Shown: piece by piece, positions 23,876-32,982 of the stretch
Position numbering within the stretch: position 1 is the first letter of the stretch
Layout: every line of letters begins with the position of its first letter
Source: Phycisphaeraceae bacterium
Lineage (GTDB): Bacteria; Planctomycetota; Phycisphaerae; Phycisphaerales; Phycisphaeraceae
Reading direction: 5' to 3'
DNA length: 47,342 nucleotides
NCBI GenBank assembly: GCA_028277745.1
Contig: JANQFR010000022.1
Coordinates: 1-47,342, forward strand
Notes under the pieces: generated by a model
The model's database searches: none
What the model saw: the letters and a program-made list of their open reading frames with translations, nothing else
Told to the model about the DNA's origin: nothing
Translations under genes and position numbers: made by a program

Positions 23876-24991
23876 TCAACCCGCCGGCGCCGGCTCAAAA
23901 CGCAGCACCAGGTCGAACAGCTCCCCGCCCATCTCGCCGGCGATGCCCAGGTCCTTGATCATGCAGAGTTTAAGCGCATCGCAGACGAACGCGGCGTCGT
24001 AATTGCTCTCCAGGGCCCGCCCCATGCCCTCGAGGACCACCAGGTCGACCCCCTCGCGCTCGACCGCGGCGACCAGCTCGGGCGACAGCCGACGCAGATC
24101 GATCAGCGGCGCGCCGTTGCCCGAGGCGATGAGCTGGAGCGAGCCGTCGCCCCGCGCGTCGCGGATCAGCGGGTCCAGCCCGGCGGCGTGGTCGATCAAC
24201 TCGTGGAGCTCGTCGATGGTGACGTCGTTCAGAGACGGGTTCGTGTTGGCGGTCAGGATCACCCGCGTGCCGCGTTTGAGCAGCTCCCGGGCGAAGGGGA
24301 TCATCCCCAGCACGATGTCGGGGCCGGCGTTGTCGACGAACAGCGCCGCTGCGCGGTGAGGCGGGCCATCCAGACGGACGAACCAGCGGTCGAGGTCGTC
24401 GACCAGCCAAGGGCGCGGCTTGAGTTTCTCGCGGGTGTCGTGGAAGTCGACCGTCCGGTCTTTGAACATCGCCTGGGTCTGGGTCGCGCCAAGGTCGAAG
24501 ATGTTGCCCGCGAAGACGCCGTCGATCGCCGCGCGGCGGCGCGGCTCTTCGGGCAGTCCGTCCAACTCCGCCAGCACGTCGGGCAGGAAGCGCAACGCCG
24601 ATTCGTTCTCGCGGTGCTTCGCGTGGCGGTAAGGGTCCGCAAAGCCGTGGCGGCGCAGGACGCGTTCGCGTTCGTAACAGATCTCCAGGATGTTCAACGG
24701 GCCGAGACAACCGGGATCGGCCTTCAACCGGTCGAGGTACGCCTGGAACTCTTCCATCACGCGCTCGGCCCGGGGCCCGGCGGCCTCGCCCTCCTCGCGC
24801 ACGGCCGCCTCCCCCAGCGTCGAGATATGTGAGGCAAACAGGTCCAGCCAATACCGGCGGATCTCGTGTTCGGCCGTCAGGTCCCACATGCACGGGCGAT
24901 ACCCCTCGGGGTCGGCCAGCAGGGGCAGCACCCCGCGGTGCGGCGTGACGAGATCGTTCACTGCATCAACCATCCCGTGGCCCTCACTCAC
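23876..24991 (-). CDS. DUF89/ARMT1-like metal-dependent phosphatase
   Basis: 371 residues. Family residues are visible: DNAGPD (Asp220, Asn221, Asp225), the [10 protein letters not shown] segment with Asn251 and Asn255, and [10 protein letters not shown] (321-330). The long helical N-terminal half and the EGMGRA motif resemble the PANK4-type branch of DUF89, whose members act as damage-control phosphatases on phosphopantetheine or sugar phosphates. The GTG start at 24991 overlaps the hisH stop by 3-4 nt (GTGA), so the two are translationally coupled; an ATG 18 nt further in is an alternative. The substrate here is unknown. Confidence 0.85.
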   Translation of the reverse strand: MSEGHGMVDAVNDLVTPHRGVLPLLADPEGYRPCMWDLTAEHEIRRYWLDLFASHISTLGEAAVREEGEAAGPRAERVMEEFQAYLDRLKADPGCLGPLNILEICYERERVLRRHGFADPYRHAKHRENESALRFLPDVLAELDGLPEEPRRRAAIDGVFAGNIFDLGATQTQAMFKDRTVDFHDTREKLKPRPWLVDDLDRWFVRLDGPPHRAAALFVDNAGPDIVLGMIPFARELLKRGTRVILTANTNPSLNDVTIDELHELIDHAAGLDPLIRDARGDGSLQLIASGNGAPLIDLRRLSPELVAAVEREGVDLVVLEGMGRALESNYDAAFVCDALKLCMIKDLGIAGEMGGELFDLVLRFEPAPAG

Positions 24992-25626
24992 AACGCCGCG
25001 AAGTTCTCAAGGATCTTCAGCCCGACCCGCTGCGACTTCTCGGGGTGGAACTGGGTCGCCCAGACGTTGCCGCGGTGAACCGCGGAGGTGAAAGGCCGGC
25101 CGTAATCGGTCCGGGCCGCGGTGACCGCGTCGTCCTCGGGCCGGGCGTAGTAGCCGTGGACGAAATACACGTACGCGTGGTCGGGCTCGATACCGGCGAA
25201 CAGCGGGCAGCCGTCGTCCCACGCAAGCCGGTTCCACCCCATGTGAGGCACCTTGATGCGCGAGCCGTCGGGCTGGCGTTCGTGGAACCGGACGACGGCG
25301 CCCGGGGTCACGCCCAGGCCGGGGACCAGCGTGTCGGGCGACTCGGCATCCTCCTCGGAGCCGTCGAAAAGCAGCTGCATGCCCAGGCAGATGCCCAGCG
25401 TCGGCGTGCCGGCGTCGACCGCGTCGAGCAGCGGGCCGACCCAGCCTTGATCGCGAAGGTTGGCCATCGCGTCGGCGAACGCGCCCACGCCCGGGAGGAT
25501 GAGCTTGTCGGCGGCGGGCAGATCGGCGGGGGCCCGGAGGATGGCCGCGTCGACGTCCAGACGCTCGAACGCCTTCTGCACGGAGCGGAGGTTGCCCATG
25601 CCGTAGTCAATGATGCCGATCGTCAT
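24988..25626 (-). CDS. hisH: Imidazole glycerol phosphate synthase glutaminase subunit
   Basis: 212 residues, class I glutamine amidotransferase. The nucleophile is Cys80 in GICLGMQLL; the His/Glu pair of the triad is in TQFHPEKSQ near the C-terminus. It opens with [13 protein letters not shown], typical of HisH. It releases ammonia from glutamine for HisF in histidine synthesis. hisF and other his genes are not in the window, so the partner is encoded elsewhere. It overlaps the DUF89 gene downstream and lies 39 nt after the OmpA-like lipoprotein gene. Confidence 0.96.
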   Translation of the reverse strand: MTIGIIDYGMGNLRSVQKAFERLDVDAAILRAPADLPAADKLILPGVGAFADAMANLRDQGWVGPLLDAVDAGTPTLGICLGMQLLFDGSEEDAESPDTLVPGLGVTPGAVVRFHERQPDGSRIKVPHMGWNRLAWDDGCPLFAGIEPDHAYVYFVHGYYARPEDDAVTAARTDYGRPFTSAVHRGNVWATQFHPEKSQRVGLKILENFAAL

Positions 25627-25665
25627 AAGGTCGCAAACGCGGGGTTGGAGGGCGGTTGGGGCGGG

Positions 25666-26319
25666 TTACTGGTTGAGAACGACCACGATCTCAACGCGGC
25701 GGGACTTGGCCTTGGTGGACTGGGGCTTGGACTCACCGAACCCGGCGGAATAGAGCCGGTCGGCGTCGAGGCCCTGCTGGGTGAGATACCGCTCGACCGC
25801 GGCGGCGCGTTGGAGGCTCAACTCGAGGTTGTCCTTCCAGCCGCTGCGGCGGATCGGGTCGCTGTCGGTGTAGCCCTCGACGCGGATCTCCTGGTCGGGG
25901 TAATCGGTCTTGATGACCTGGGCGATCTGGTTGAGGGTTCGCTTGGCGGAGGACTTGAGGGTGACCTTGCCGGGGGAGAAGAGCACGTCGCCGGGGACGC
26001 GGACCGCGATGGCGCCGGGGGTCTGGGTGGTGGTGACGCCGGGGATGGCCTCGAAGCCGGTGTTGGCCCGGGCGGGGACCGACTCGATGATGGTGGTCGA
26101 CGGCTGGGCCTGGAGCATGTTGATCTGGCTCTGCAGCGCGGAGCGGTCGGCCTCGGAGGCGTCGAGCGCGGTGCGGGCGCGGTCGAGCTTGTCCTGCAGC
26201 TCCTGGTTCTGGTCGTACAGGGCGTCGCGCTCCTGCTTGAGGCGGTCGGAGTTGCAGCCGACGAGGCCGAAGGAGGCGATCAGGAGAACAAGGACGCAAC
26301 GGCTGGAGAGGTGGGTCAT
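25666..26319 (-). CDS. OmpA/MotB-type peptidoglycan-binding lipoprotein
   Basis: 217 residues. A lipoprotein signal ends GLVGC (Cys22). Residues about 25-75 are a coiled coil (ERDALYDQNQELQDKLDRA). Residues about 100-215 form an OmpA-C domain, with the family segments EIRVEGYTDSDPIRR and SAGFGESKPQ. It would tether the outer layer or an envelope complex to peptidoglycan. I start at the ATG at 26319, which has AAAGGGA 5 nt upstream and gives a proper lipoprotein signal; an in-frame ATG 15 nt earlier is less likely. It lies between the prepilin peptidase gene and hisH. Confidence 0.9.
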   Translation of the reverse strand: MTHLSSRCVLVLLIASFGLVGCNSDRLKQERDALYDQNQELQDKLDRARTALDASEADRSALQSQINMLQAQPSTTIIESVPARANTGFEAIPGVTTTQTPGAIAVRVPGDVLFSPGKVTLKSSAKRTLNQIAQVIKTDYPDQEIRVEGYTDSDPIRRSGWKDNLELSLQRAAAVERYLTQQGLDADRLYSAGFGESKPQSTKAKSRRVEIVVVLNQ

Positions 26320-26371
26320 GGCAGTCCCTTTCATATGGTCGGCCGCGGCTGCCCTGCCGCGGGGTCAATCG

Positions 26372-27571
26372 TCAGCAAAGGATACCAAGAAAACGCAGGA
26401 TCGGGACGCGGAAGAGCATCATGATGACCGCGGCGCCGGCGAGGTACGGGCCGTAAGGGATGATCCGGGTCTTGCCCTTGAGGATGGCGGTCAGGCCGAC
26501 CAGAATCAGGGCCGCGGCGAGGCCGAAAAAGGGAGCGATGAAGAACGTCACCGTGACGTCCATGGCGCCGATCACCGCGCCGACCGCGGCCATGAGGTGG
26601 ACGTCGCCGAGCCCCATGGCTTCCTTGCCGAACACGAGGGTGCCGAGGATGCGGGTGATCCAGACCATCCCCCCGCCCACAAGATAGCCGGCGATGACCC
26701 CGCCGAGCACCTGGACGTACATCGGCGCCTGGCTGGGGCCGAGTTGCAGGCCCTGGTTGTACGCGGTGACCAGGCCGATCAGCATGCCCAGCAGGGGGAA
26801 GCCGACGAACAGGAATTCTTTGAGGATCTCCCGCCGGGGGTGCGGGTGGGCGAGGAACGTCTCGGGGTCGGGGCTGTCCTGCTCGAAGATTTCTTCGTCA
26901 TCAAACGACCGGGGGATCACCTTCAGCTGCATCAGCACCAGCGAGAGGATCAGCCCCAGCAGCCCGCCGATGGCGATGATCATGCCGACGTCGTTGACTG
27001 TCGGCGCTGCGTTGACGAGGCACGACGCCGCACCCGGAGGGGTGTTGGGAGCGGGCGGGACGACAACCGGCGTGTTGGGCATCAGGCCGCTCAGCGCCGC
27101 CAGCGGCAGGATGACCAGCGCCGCCGCGGTCACGAACCACGGGATCTGCAGCGGGATGATGAAGTGACGGAAGTCGATCATCGTGGCCGCGATCAGCGCC
27201 CCCAGGAGCACGAGGTGAACCACAAACGCGGGCCAGGTCTGGCTGAGGCCGGGGATCGAGAACGCCGGGCGCAGGGGGGTCATGTAATAGACGACAAACA
27301 GCCCGCCGAACGCGACCGCGGTGAACGCCTCGACCAGCGGGTACTGCACGCTGATGCGCTTGCCCGAGTACCGCGATCGGCCGCGCAGCGCGAGCCAGCT
27401 GAAGATGGGGATGTTCTCCCACCACTGCAGCTTGTCGCCGGTCTCCGGGTCATGCGACCCCGGGCGGACCAGGCTCTGGCCCTTGGGCAGCCGCAGGATC
27501 ACGACGTTCAGGAAGCTGCCGATGCAGGCGCCGTACGCGGTCACGAGGATGAGCCAGGGCCATAGCGTCAA
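26372..27571 (-). CDS. Type IV prepilin peptidase (A24 family), enlarged form
   Basis: 399 residues, well above the usual 220-290. The N-terminal methyltransferase-like part is present (GSFLNVVILRLPKG, ENIPIFSWLALRGRSRYSG) but without the four zinc cysteines. The two catalytic aspartates are Asp133 (MIDFRHFIIP) and Asp323 (MGLGDVHLM). About 190 residues separate them, because an extra block adds membrane segments and an acidic linker (SFDDEEIFEQDSPDP). The enzyme cleaves prepilin signal peptides at the inner membrane. Its start overlaps the xseB stop by 4 nt, and the local pseudopilin is a likely substrate. Confidence 0.9.
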   Translation of the reverse strand: MTLWPWLILVTAYGACIGSFLNVVILRLPKGQSLVRPGSHDPETGDKLQWWENIPIFSWLALRGRSRYSGKRISVQYPLVEAFTAVAFGGLFVVYYMTPLRPAFSIPGLSQTWPAFVVHLVLLGALIAATMIDFRHFIIPLQIPWFVTAAALVILPLAALSGLMPNTPVVVPPAPNTPPGAASCLVNAAPTVNDVGMIIAIGGLLGLILSLVLMQLKVIPRSFDDEEIFEQDSPDPETFLAHPHPRREILKEFLFVGFPLLGMLIGLVTAYNQGLQLGPSQAPMYVQVLGGVIAGYLVGGGMVWITRILGTLVFGKEAMGLGDVHLMAAVGAVIGAMDVTVTFFIAPFFGLAAALILVGLTAILKGKTRIIPYGPYLAGAAVIMMLFRVPILRFLGILC

Positions 27572-27816
27572 GATTCGGGTCCGTCTTCTTCGTCATCCAC
27601 GACCAGCCGCCCGTCTTCCGTATCGGTCAACTCGGCGATCTTCCTTTCGGCGGCGTCGAGGATCGCGCGGCAGCGCTTGATCAAGGCCTGCCCGGCCTCG
27701 TAGTGTTGCATCGCCTCTTCGAGCCCGACTTCGCCGGACTCGACCTTTTCGATCAGGGCTTCGAGTTGATCGACGGCTTCCTCGAAACGCGGGCCGTCCT
27801 GATTCGACTGAGTCAT
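27568..27816 (-). CDS. xseB: Exonuclease VII small subunit
   Basis: 82 residues. The core FEEAVDQLEALIEKVESGEV and LEEAMQHYEAGQALIKRC matches XseB, which wraps as helical pairs around XseA in the single-strand-specific exonuclease VII complex. The C-terminal tail is acidic. The ATG at 27816 opens just before the homologous core. It follows xseA by 81 nt and overlaps the prepilin peptidase start by 4 nt, so an exonuclease gene and a secretion gene share one transcript. Confidence 0.94.
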   Translation of the reverse strand: MTQSNQDGPRFEEAVDQLEALIEKVESGEVGLEEAMQHYEAGQALIKRCRAILDAAERKIAELTDTEDGRLVVDDEEDGPES

Positions 27817-27897
27817 GACGGGAGAGTGTAACAGCGTCAAACCCGACGCACCGGCCATCTCACGGTTGAGCGGCCAGGCCAGGCCCGCGCGCCCCAG

Positions 27898-29214
27898 CTA
27901 CTCAAAAAGCGTGTCCTGACCCTGAACCCGGCGACGCGGCTTCCGCGATTTCAGCTTAGGCGCAGGCGGCGACGCCGCGCCGTCCACGACGCTGGTCACC
28001 CGGCCGTCGACGAGCACGGTGATCAGCCGATCGCCCGGCTTCGCCTGGGTCTGACTGCGGATCAGTTGGCCGTCGGGGCCGAGGGTGTAGGAATAGCCGC
28101 GCTGCAGCACGCTGACCGGGCTGACCGAGCGGAGCTGGCGGTCGAGGGCGTCGACGCGGCTGAGGCCCTGGACCACCCGCCGCCCGGCCGCCTGATCCAG
28201 CTGCCGCGTCAGCCGCTCCAGCCGCTCACGCACCGGGGCGAGCATCTGGTCGGGCCGGGCGATCAGGCGGCTGCGGCCGGCGGCGTCGACGCGCTGGCGG
28301 GCGTGCTCGATCCGGCGCTTGATCAGCAGGGTCAGACGCTCGTGGAGCTGATCCGCCTGGTGATGCAGGGTCGCCGCGTCGGGGATCAGCGTCATCGCGG
28401 CCTGGGTCGGCGTGGCGCAGCGCAGGTCGGCGACGAGTTCGGCGACGGTGGTGTCGGTCTCGTGGCCGATCGCCGCCACGACCGGGATCGCGCACTCGTA
28501 GATGGCGTCGGCGACGACGCGCTCGTTGAACGCCCAGAGGTCTTCGATCGACCCGCCGCCGCGGGTGAGGATGACGGCGTCGATGCCGAGCTTGCGGCCG
28601 TGCCTGGAGATCTGCCGGATCGCATGGGCGATCTCCTCCGCCGCGGCCTCGCCCTGGACACGCACGTCCTTGAGCAGCAGCCGGCAGCCGGCCCAACGTT
28701 GCTGGGCGGTGTTGATCACGTCCTGCAGCGCCGCCGCCGCCCGGGACGTGACCACCGCGACGGTGCGCGGCAAGGCGGGCAACGCCCGTTTCAGCTCGGC
28801 GTCGAAGTAGCCCAGCTGCCGCAGCTCCTCCATCAGCTCGCGCAGCCGCTGTTCGAGGTCGCCCCGCCCCACCGGCGCGATCTCGTCGACGTACAGCTGA
28901 ACGCTGCCCTGGGCGTCGTAGAAATCGACCCGGCCGGAGGCGACGACCTGTACGCCGTTGCCGATCCCCGACGGCGCCCGGCGGGCGGCCGACGCGAACA
29001 TGACGCACCGCAGCGTCGCCGACTCGTCCTTGAGGCTGAAGAACCAGTGGCTGCGGTCGCTGAAGTTGCTCACCTCGCCGACCACGCGCAGCTTGCCCGG
29101 CAGGCCGGCGGCGACCGCGGCCTTGATCCGTTGGGCCAGCGTCGACACGCTCAGCGGCCGGTCATGCGTCGGCTCCAGCGGCTCGGATTCGAAGGGCAGG
29201 CGGCTCATGTTCAT
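27898..29214 (-). CDS. xseA: Exonuclease VII large subunit
   Basis: 438 residues. The N-terminal OB-fold domain has VVGEVSNFSDRSHWFFSLKD; the catalytic region has VAVVTSRAAAALQD and VILTRGGGSIEDLWAFNE, followed by IGHETDTTVAELVADLR. The C-terminal region is coiled coil with a basic tail. With XseB it degrades single-stranded DNA from both ends without needing metal ions. It opens at the ATG at 29214, with a GAGG ribosome binding site just upstream. It is the first gene of the leftward block and diverges from gapdh. Confidence 0.96.
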   Translation of the reverse strand: MNMSRLPFESEPLEPTHDRPLSVSTLAQRIKAAVAAGLPGKLRVVGEVSNFSDRSHWFFSLKDESATLRCVMFASAARRAPSGIGNGVQVVASGRVDFYDAQGSVQLYVDEIAPVGRGDLEQRLRELMEELRQLGYFDAELKRALPALPRTVAVVTSRAAAALQDVINTAQQRWAGCRLLLKDVRVQGEAAAEEIAHAIRQISRHGRKLGIDAVILTRGGGSIEDLWAFNERVVADAIYECAIPVVAAIGHETDTTVAELVADLRCATPTQAAMTLIPDAATLHHQADQLHERLTLLIKRRIEHARQRVDAAGRSRLIARPDQMLAPVRERLERLTRQLDQAAGRRVVQGLSRVDALDRQLRSVSPVSVLQRGYSYTLGPDGQLIRSQTQAKPGDRLITVLVDGRVTSVVDGAASPPAPKLKSRKPRRRVQGQDTLFE

Positions 29215-29254
29215 CGAATCCTCACCCGCCCGGCCGCCCCCGTCAAACCCTCAT

Positions 29255-29282
29255 TTGACACCGGCCCGGAACTCCCTACCGT
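29255..29282 (+). promoter_or_regulatory. Promoter of the gapdh gene
   Basis: -35 TTGACA (29255-29260, full consensus), 16-nt spacer and -10 TACCGT (29277-29282). Transcription would start near 29289, giving a leader of about 73 nt. Confidence 0.55.
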
Positions 29283-29358
29283 GGAGTCTCGTGATCGGAT
29301 CGGTGCCCGCCGTCCGGTCGGCTTCCCCTCCAATCTGTCCTGCTTTACCGGAGATTGA

Positions 29359-30381
<1,023 letters not shown>

Positions 30382-30408
30382 ACCGCCGCCCCCACTCACA
30401 ATCGCACG

Positions 30409-30438
30409 CAAAGCCCCGGCTGTCTGGCCGGGGCTTTG
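30409..30438 (+). terminator. Intrinsic terminator after gapdh
   Basis: A 12-bp perfect stem (CAAAGCCCCGGC pairing with GCCGGGGCTTTG) around a 6-nt loop, followed by a T-rich stretch. It starts 27 nt after the gapdh stop. Confidence 0.85.
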
Positions 30439-30457
30439 TTGTTTGGCGAGTGCGGCG

Positions 30458-30508
30458 TAACCGGGCCGCTACGCGGCCCCGGACCAGGCGGGCGTAGCCC
30501 GCCGGCTA
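30458..30508 (+). repeat. 51-bp dispersed double-hairpin repeat, copy C
   Basis: Differs from copy A at a single position (A instead of G at the third base). It lies 3' of gapdh, 19 nt beyond the gapdh terminator, and in the same orientation as the gene. Confidence 0.85.
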
Positions 30509-30560
30509 AGGCGTCCAAGCGATCGACTGGAAATGGATCTGTTTTATCGCGCGGCCGGTT

Positions 30561-30590
30561 TTCGCAGGGGGCGGTGGTCTGCGATACACT
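30561..30590 (+). promoter_or_regulatory. Possible promoter of carA
   Basis: -35-like TTCGCA (30561-30566), 18-nt spacer and -10 TACACT (30585-30590). The -10 ends 9 nt before the ATG, so the leader would be at most a few bases. No ribosome binding site is visible. Confidence 0.4.
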
Positions 30591-30599
30591 TCGCCGCAT

Positions 30600-31823
30600 A
30601 TGAGCCAGCCTTCCCCCGCCCCCGCCGCCACGGTCCCCGCCCGCCTCGCCCTGGAAGACGGCAGCGTCTTTCACGGGCAGGCCTTCGGCGACGTGAGCCC
30701 CCGCGCGATCGATGGTGAAGTGTGTTTCAACACCTCGCTGAGCGGCTACCAGGAAATCATCACCGACCCGTCGTACGCCGGGCAGATCGTCACGATGACC
30801 TATCCGCTCATCGGCAACTACGGCGTCAACGAGGCCGACCTCGAGTCCCAGACCCCGGCGATCCGCGGTTTCGTGGTGCGCGAGCTGGCCCAGACGGCGA
30901 GCAATTACCGCGCGACCGACCAACTCGGGCAGTGGCTGGCCCGCCACGGCGTGACCGGGATCACCGGCATCGACACCCGGGCCCTGACCCGCAAGCTCCG
31001 GACCACCGGCGCCATGCGCGGCGTCTTGAGCGCCGACCCGGCGCTGAGCGATGAACAACTCGTCGAAAAAGCCAGGCAGGCGCCGGGGCTGGTGGGTGTG
31101 AACATGGTCCGGACGGTCAGCCGCTCGGAGCCGGTCGCGTGGTCGGAGAACCTGGGCGAGTGGACGCCGGTGCAGGGCAAGGTTGAGCGGGCCGACCAGC
31201 GCTTCAAGGTCGTCGCGCTCGACTGCGGCGCCAAGCTCAACATCCTGCGGAACCTCGTCGACGCAGGATGCGACGTCACCGTCCTCCCCTTCGACGCGAC
31301 CCCGCAGCAGATCGATGAGCACAAGCCCGACGGCCTGTTCGTGTCCAACGGCCCCGGCGATCCGGACCCGGTGCAGCCCACCATCGACCACTTGAAACAG
31401 ATGCTCGGCAAGCGGCCGATCTTCGGCATCTGCCTCGGCCTGCAGTTGCTGGGCCTGGCGATGGGCGCCGAGCGCTTCAAGCTGAAGTTCGGCCACCGTG
31501 GGGGCAACCAGCCGGTCCAGAACACCCAGACCGGGAAGGTCGAGATCACCAGCCAGAACCACGGCTTCGGGATCGATGCCGACTCGCTTAACAAAGTCGG
31601 CGGCGAACCGACGCATCTCAACCTCAACGACGGCACGCTCGAGGGCTTCCGCCACCGGTCCGAGCCGATCTTTGCCGTCCAGTATCACCCGGAGGCCAGC
31701 CCCGGGCCCCATGACGCACGTTACCTGTTCGACTGTTTCATCGAGATGATGCGTACCGGACAGAGCCCGACCGCCGACCAGATGGACGCGGCGCAACGTC
31801 AGCGTAACGCTATTTTACGGTAA
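30600..31823 (+). CDS. carA: Carbamoyl phosphate synthase small subunit
   Basis: 407 residues. The N-terminal CarA-specific domain has CFNTSLSGYQEIITDPSYAG. The C-terminal class I amidotransferase domain has the nucleophile in FGICLGLQLLG and the His/Glu pair in VQYHPEASPGPHD. It hydrolyses glutamine and passes ammonia to CarB, feeding pyrimidine and arginine synthesis. carB is not adjacent (the next gene encodes a PEP-CTERM protein). The ATG at 30600 is the first plausible start, and there is no upstream ribosome binding site. Confidence 0.96.
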   Translation: MSQPSPAPAATVPARLALEDGSVFHGQAFGDVSPRAIDGEVCFNTSLSGYQEIITDPSYAGQIVTMTYPLIGNYGVNEADLESQTPAIRGFVVRELAQTASNYRATDQLGQWLARHGVTGITGIDTRALTRKLRTTGAMRGVLSADPALSDEQLVEKARQAPGLVGVNMVRTVSRSEPVAWSENLGEWTPVQGKVERADQRFKVVALDCGAKLNILRNLVDAGCDVTVLPFDATPQQIDEHKPDGLFVSNGPGDPDPVQPTIDHLKQMLGKRPIFGICLGLQLLGLAMGAERFKLKFGHRGGNQPVQNTQTGKVEITSQNHGFGIDADSLNKVGGEPTHLNLNDGTLEGFRHRSEPIFAVQYHPEASPGPHDARYLFDCFIEMMRTGQSPTADQMDAAQRQRNAILR

Positions 31824-31951
31824 ATCTTCATCTCTCCGCCGCAGGGCTGCATCGACGCAGTCAATGGCGTTTCCAAGACTTATAGAATATTGGCCAAGGC
31901 TCAAGAATTGAGCCCGCCAAAGACATATCCATATAAGGAACTTTAGGGCTT

Positions 31952-31980
31952 GTCCCGAGTATGCGGCTTCGCTACGATGA
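31952..31980 (+). promoter_or_regulatory. Promoter of the PEP-CTERM protein gene
   Basis: -35 TTGTCC (31952-31957), 17-nt spacer and -10 TACGAT (31975-31980), in a notably AT-richer intergenic region. Transcription would begin near 31988. A small inverted repeat (CTGAGA/TCTCAG) at 32009-32030 would lie in the 5' leader or around the first ATG. Confidence 0.5.
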
Positions 31981-32013
31981 ATTACGGAATTGTTCAGGCA
32001 GGGATAATCTGAG

Positions 32014-32835
32014 ATGAAAGTTAGTCTCAGATCATGTCAGGGTTGTATCGACATCGTTCTGGCCACTGCTACAAAAATGCCATGGGTGCATGAGAGCGAG
32101 GGTGACGCTTTGTTGAAGTTGAACGGGGATCAAAGGGCAACTAAGACTTTTTTTGCGACGGTCTGCGGTTTGGCGATCGGTGCGGCCACGCTGCCCGCAT
32201 GGACGAACCACGCTGACATCCTTCACGGGGATTTCAACGGATCAACCGTCTCTTACCTGGGTGTCACGGAAGCGGCGACCACAGACGATCCCGATCTTCT
32301 GTATGGCGCCCCGACGATCACCGGCGATACCCTGGTCTTCTCCCCGACCGGCGATTTCGCCTCCGAAGCGCCTGACAACGGTGATGCCGGAGACAGCACC
32401 GACGGCAAGCTCTCGTTCACCCTGTCCGCCTCCAGTGGGCTGCTCGATTCGCTGATCATCACCGAGTTCGGCGAATATTCCGTCTTCGCCGTGGGGTCAG
32501 ATGAGGCCGGCGCCTTTATTTCCGGTGAAGTCTTGATCTCCTCGGGGGGCAATCTGCTGCTCACCGCTCCGATTGTGATCAGCCCCGTGCCGCCCTTCTT
32601 GGGCGGGTCTGGAACCGGCGTCTGGATCGGCCTGGCCGAGATCGACCTCTCGGGCCTGGGCGTGAGCGAAGTTGACATCGTGATCAACAACACGCTCCAG
32701 ACGGTGGCGAATGGCGCCGCAACGGCGAACGTGACCAAGAGCGGCTTCAGCATCAACGCGGTGGTGCCCGAGCCCTCGGTCATCGTGCTGATGCTTGCCG
32801 GGGGCGGGCTCATCGCCGCCCGTCGCCGCCGCTAA
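32014..32835 (+). CDS. Exported PEP-CTERM protein
   Basis: 273 residues if the ATG at 32014 is used. The C-terminus is a PEP-CTERM sorting tail: VPEPS, a hydrophobic helix and a RRRR end, the signal recognised by exosortase for processing and surface display. The body is predicted to be beta-strand rich, with acidic Thr/Ser-rich stretches. The hydrophobic export segment (FFATVCGLAIGAATLPAW) starts about 45 residues in, too far for a usual signal peptide. A TTG at 32110 or 32113, preceded by GAGGGTG, would give a normal signal peptide and may be the true start. No exosortase is nearby. Confidence 0.8.
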   Translation: MKVSLRSCQGCIDIVLATATKMPWVHESEGDALLKLNGDQRATKTFFATVCGLAIGAATLPAWTNHADILHGDFNGSTVSYLGVTEAATTDDPDLLYGAPTITGDTLVFSPTGDFASEAPDNGDAGDSTDGKLSFTLSASSGLLDSLIITEFGEYSVFAVGSDEAGAFISGEVLISSGGNLLLTAPIVISPVPPFLGGSGTGVWIGLAEIDLSGLGVSEVDIVINNTLQTVANGAATANVTKSGFSINAVVPEPSVIVLMLAGGGLIAARRRR

Positions 32836-32867
32836 ATCCTGTGAGATTTCTTTAATGGCGAAGCTGC

Positions 32868-32886
32868 CGTTTGGATAATCCAAACG
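32868..32886. repeat. Short hairpin after the PEP-CTERM gene
   Basis: CGTTTGGAT and ATCCAAACG form a 9-bp perfect stem around a single base, so in practice a 3-nt loop. It lies 32 nt after the stop. No T-run follows, so it is a possible but unproven terminator. Confidence 0.45.
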
Positions 32887-32968
32887 CAACGGTGACGTTG
32901 TGTGTGGGTTAGCCGAGTTGCCAGCTGCTGCTGTGTACGGCGACAGCGCGTGACGGGGCGCAGACGAG

Positions 32969-32974
32969 TACGAT
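32969..32974 (+). promoter_or_regulatory. -10 box of speA
   Basis: TACGAT ends 8 nt before the ATG at 32983. No clear -35 is found. It predicts a leaderless or nearly leaderless transcript. Confidence 0.35.
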
Positions 32975-32982
32975 ACGGCGTG

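Noticed and set aside
25910..27565. Long plus-strand open frames antisense to the OmpA-like and prepilin peptidase genes (also 28066-29358 antisense to xseA and 3143-4618 antisense to sulP)
   Set aside because: Low-complexity Asp/Gly/Arg/His-rich translations with no recognisable features, fully covered by clear genes on the opposite strand.
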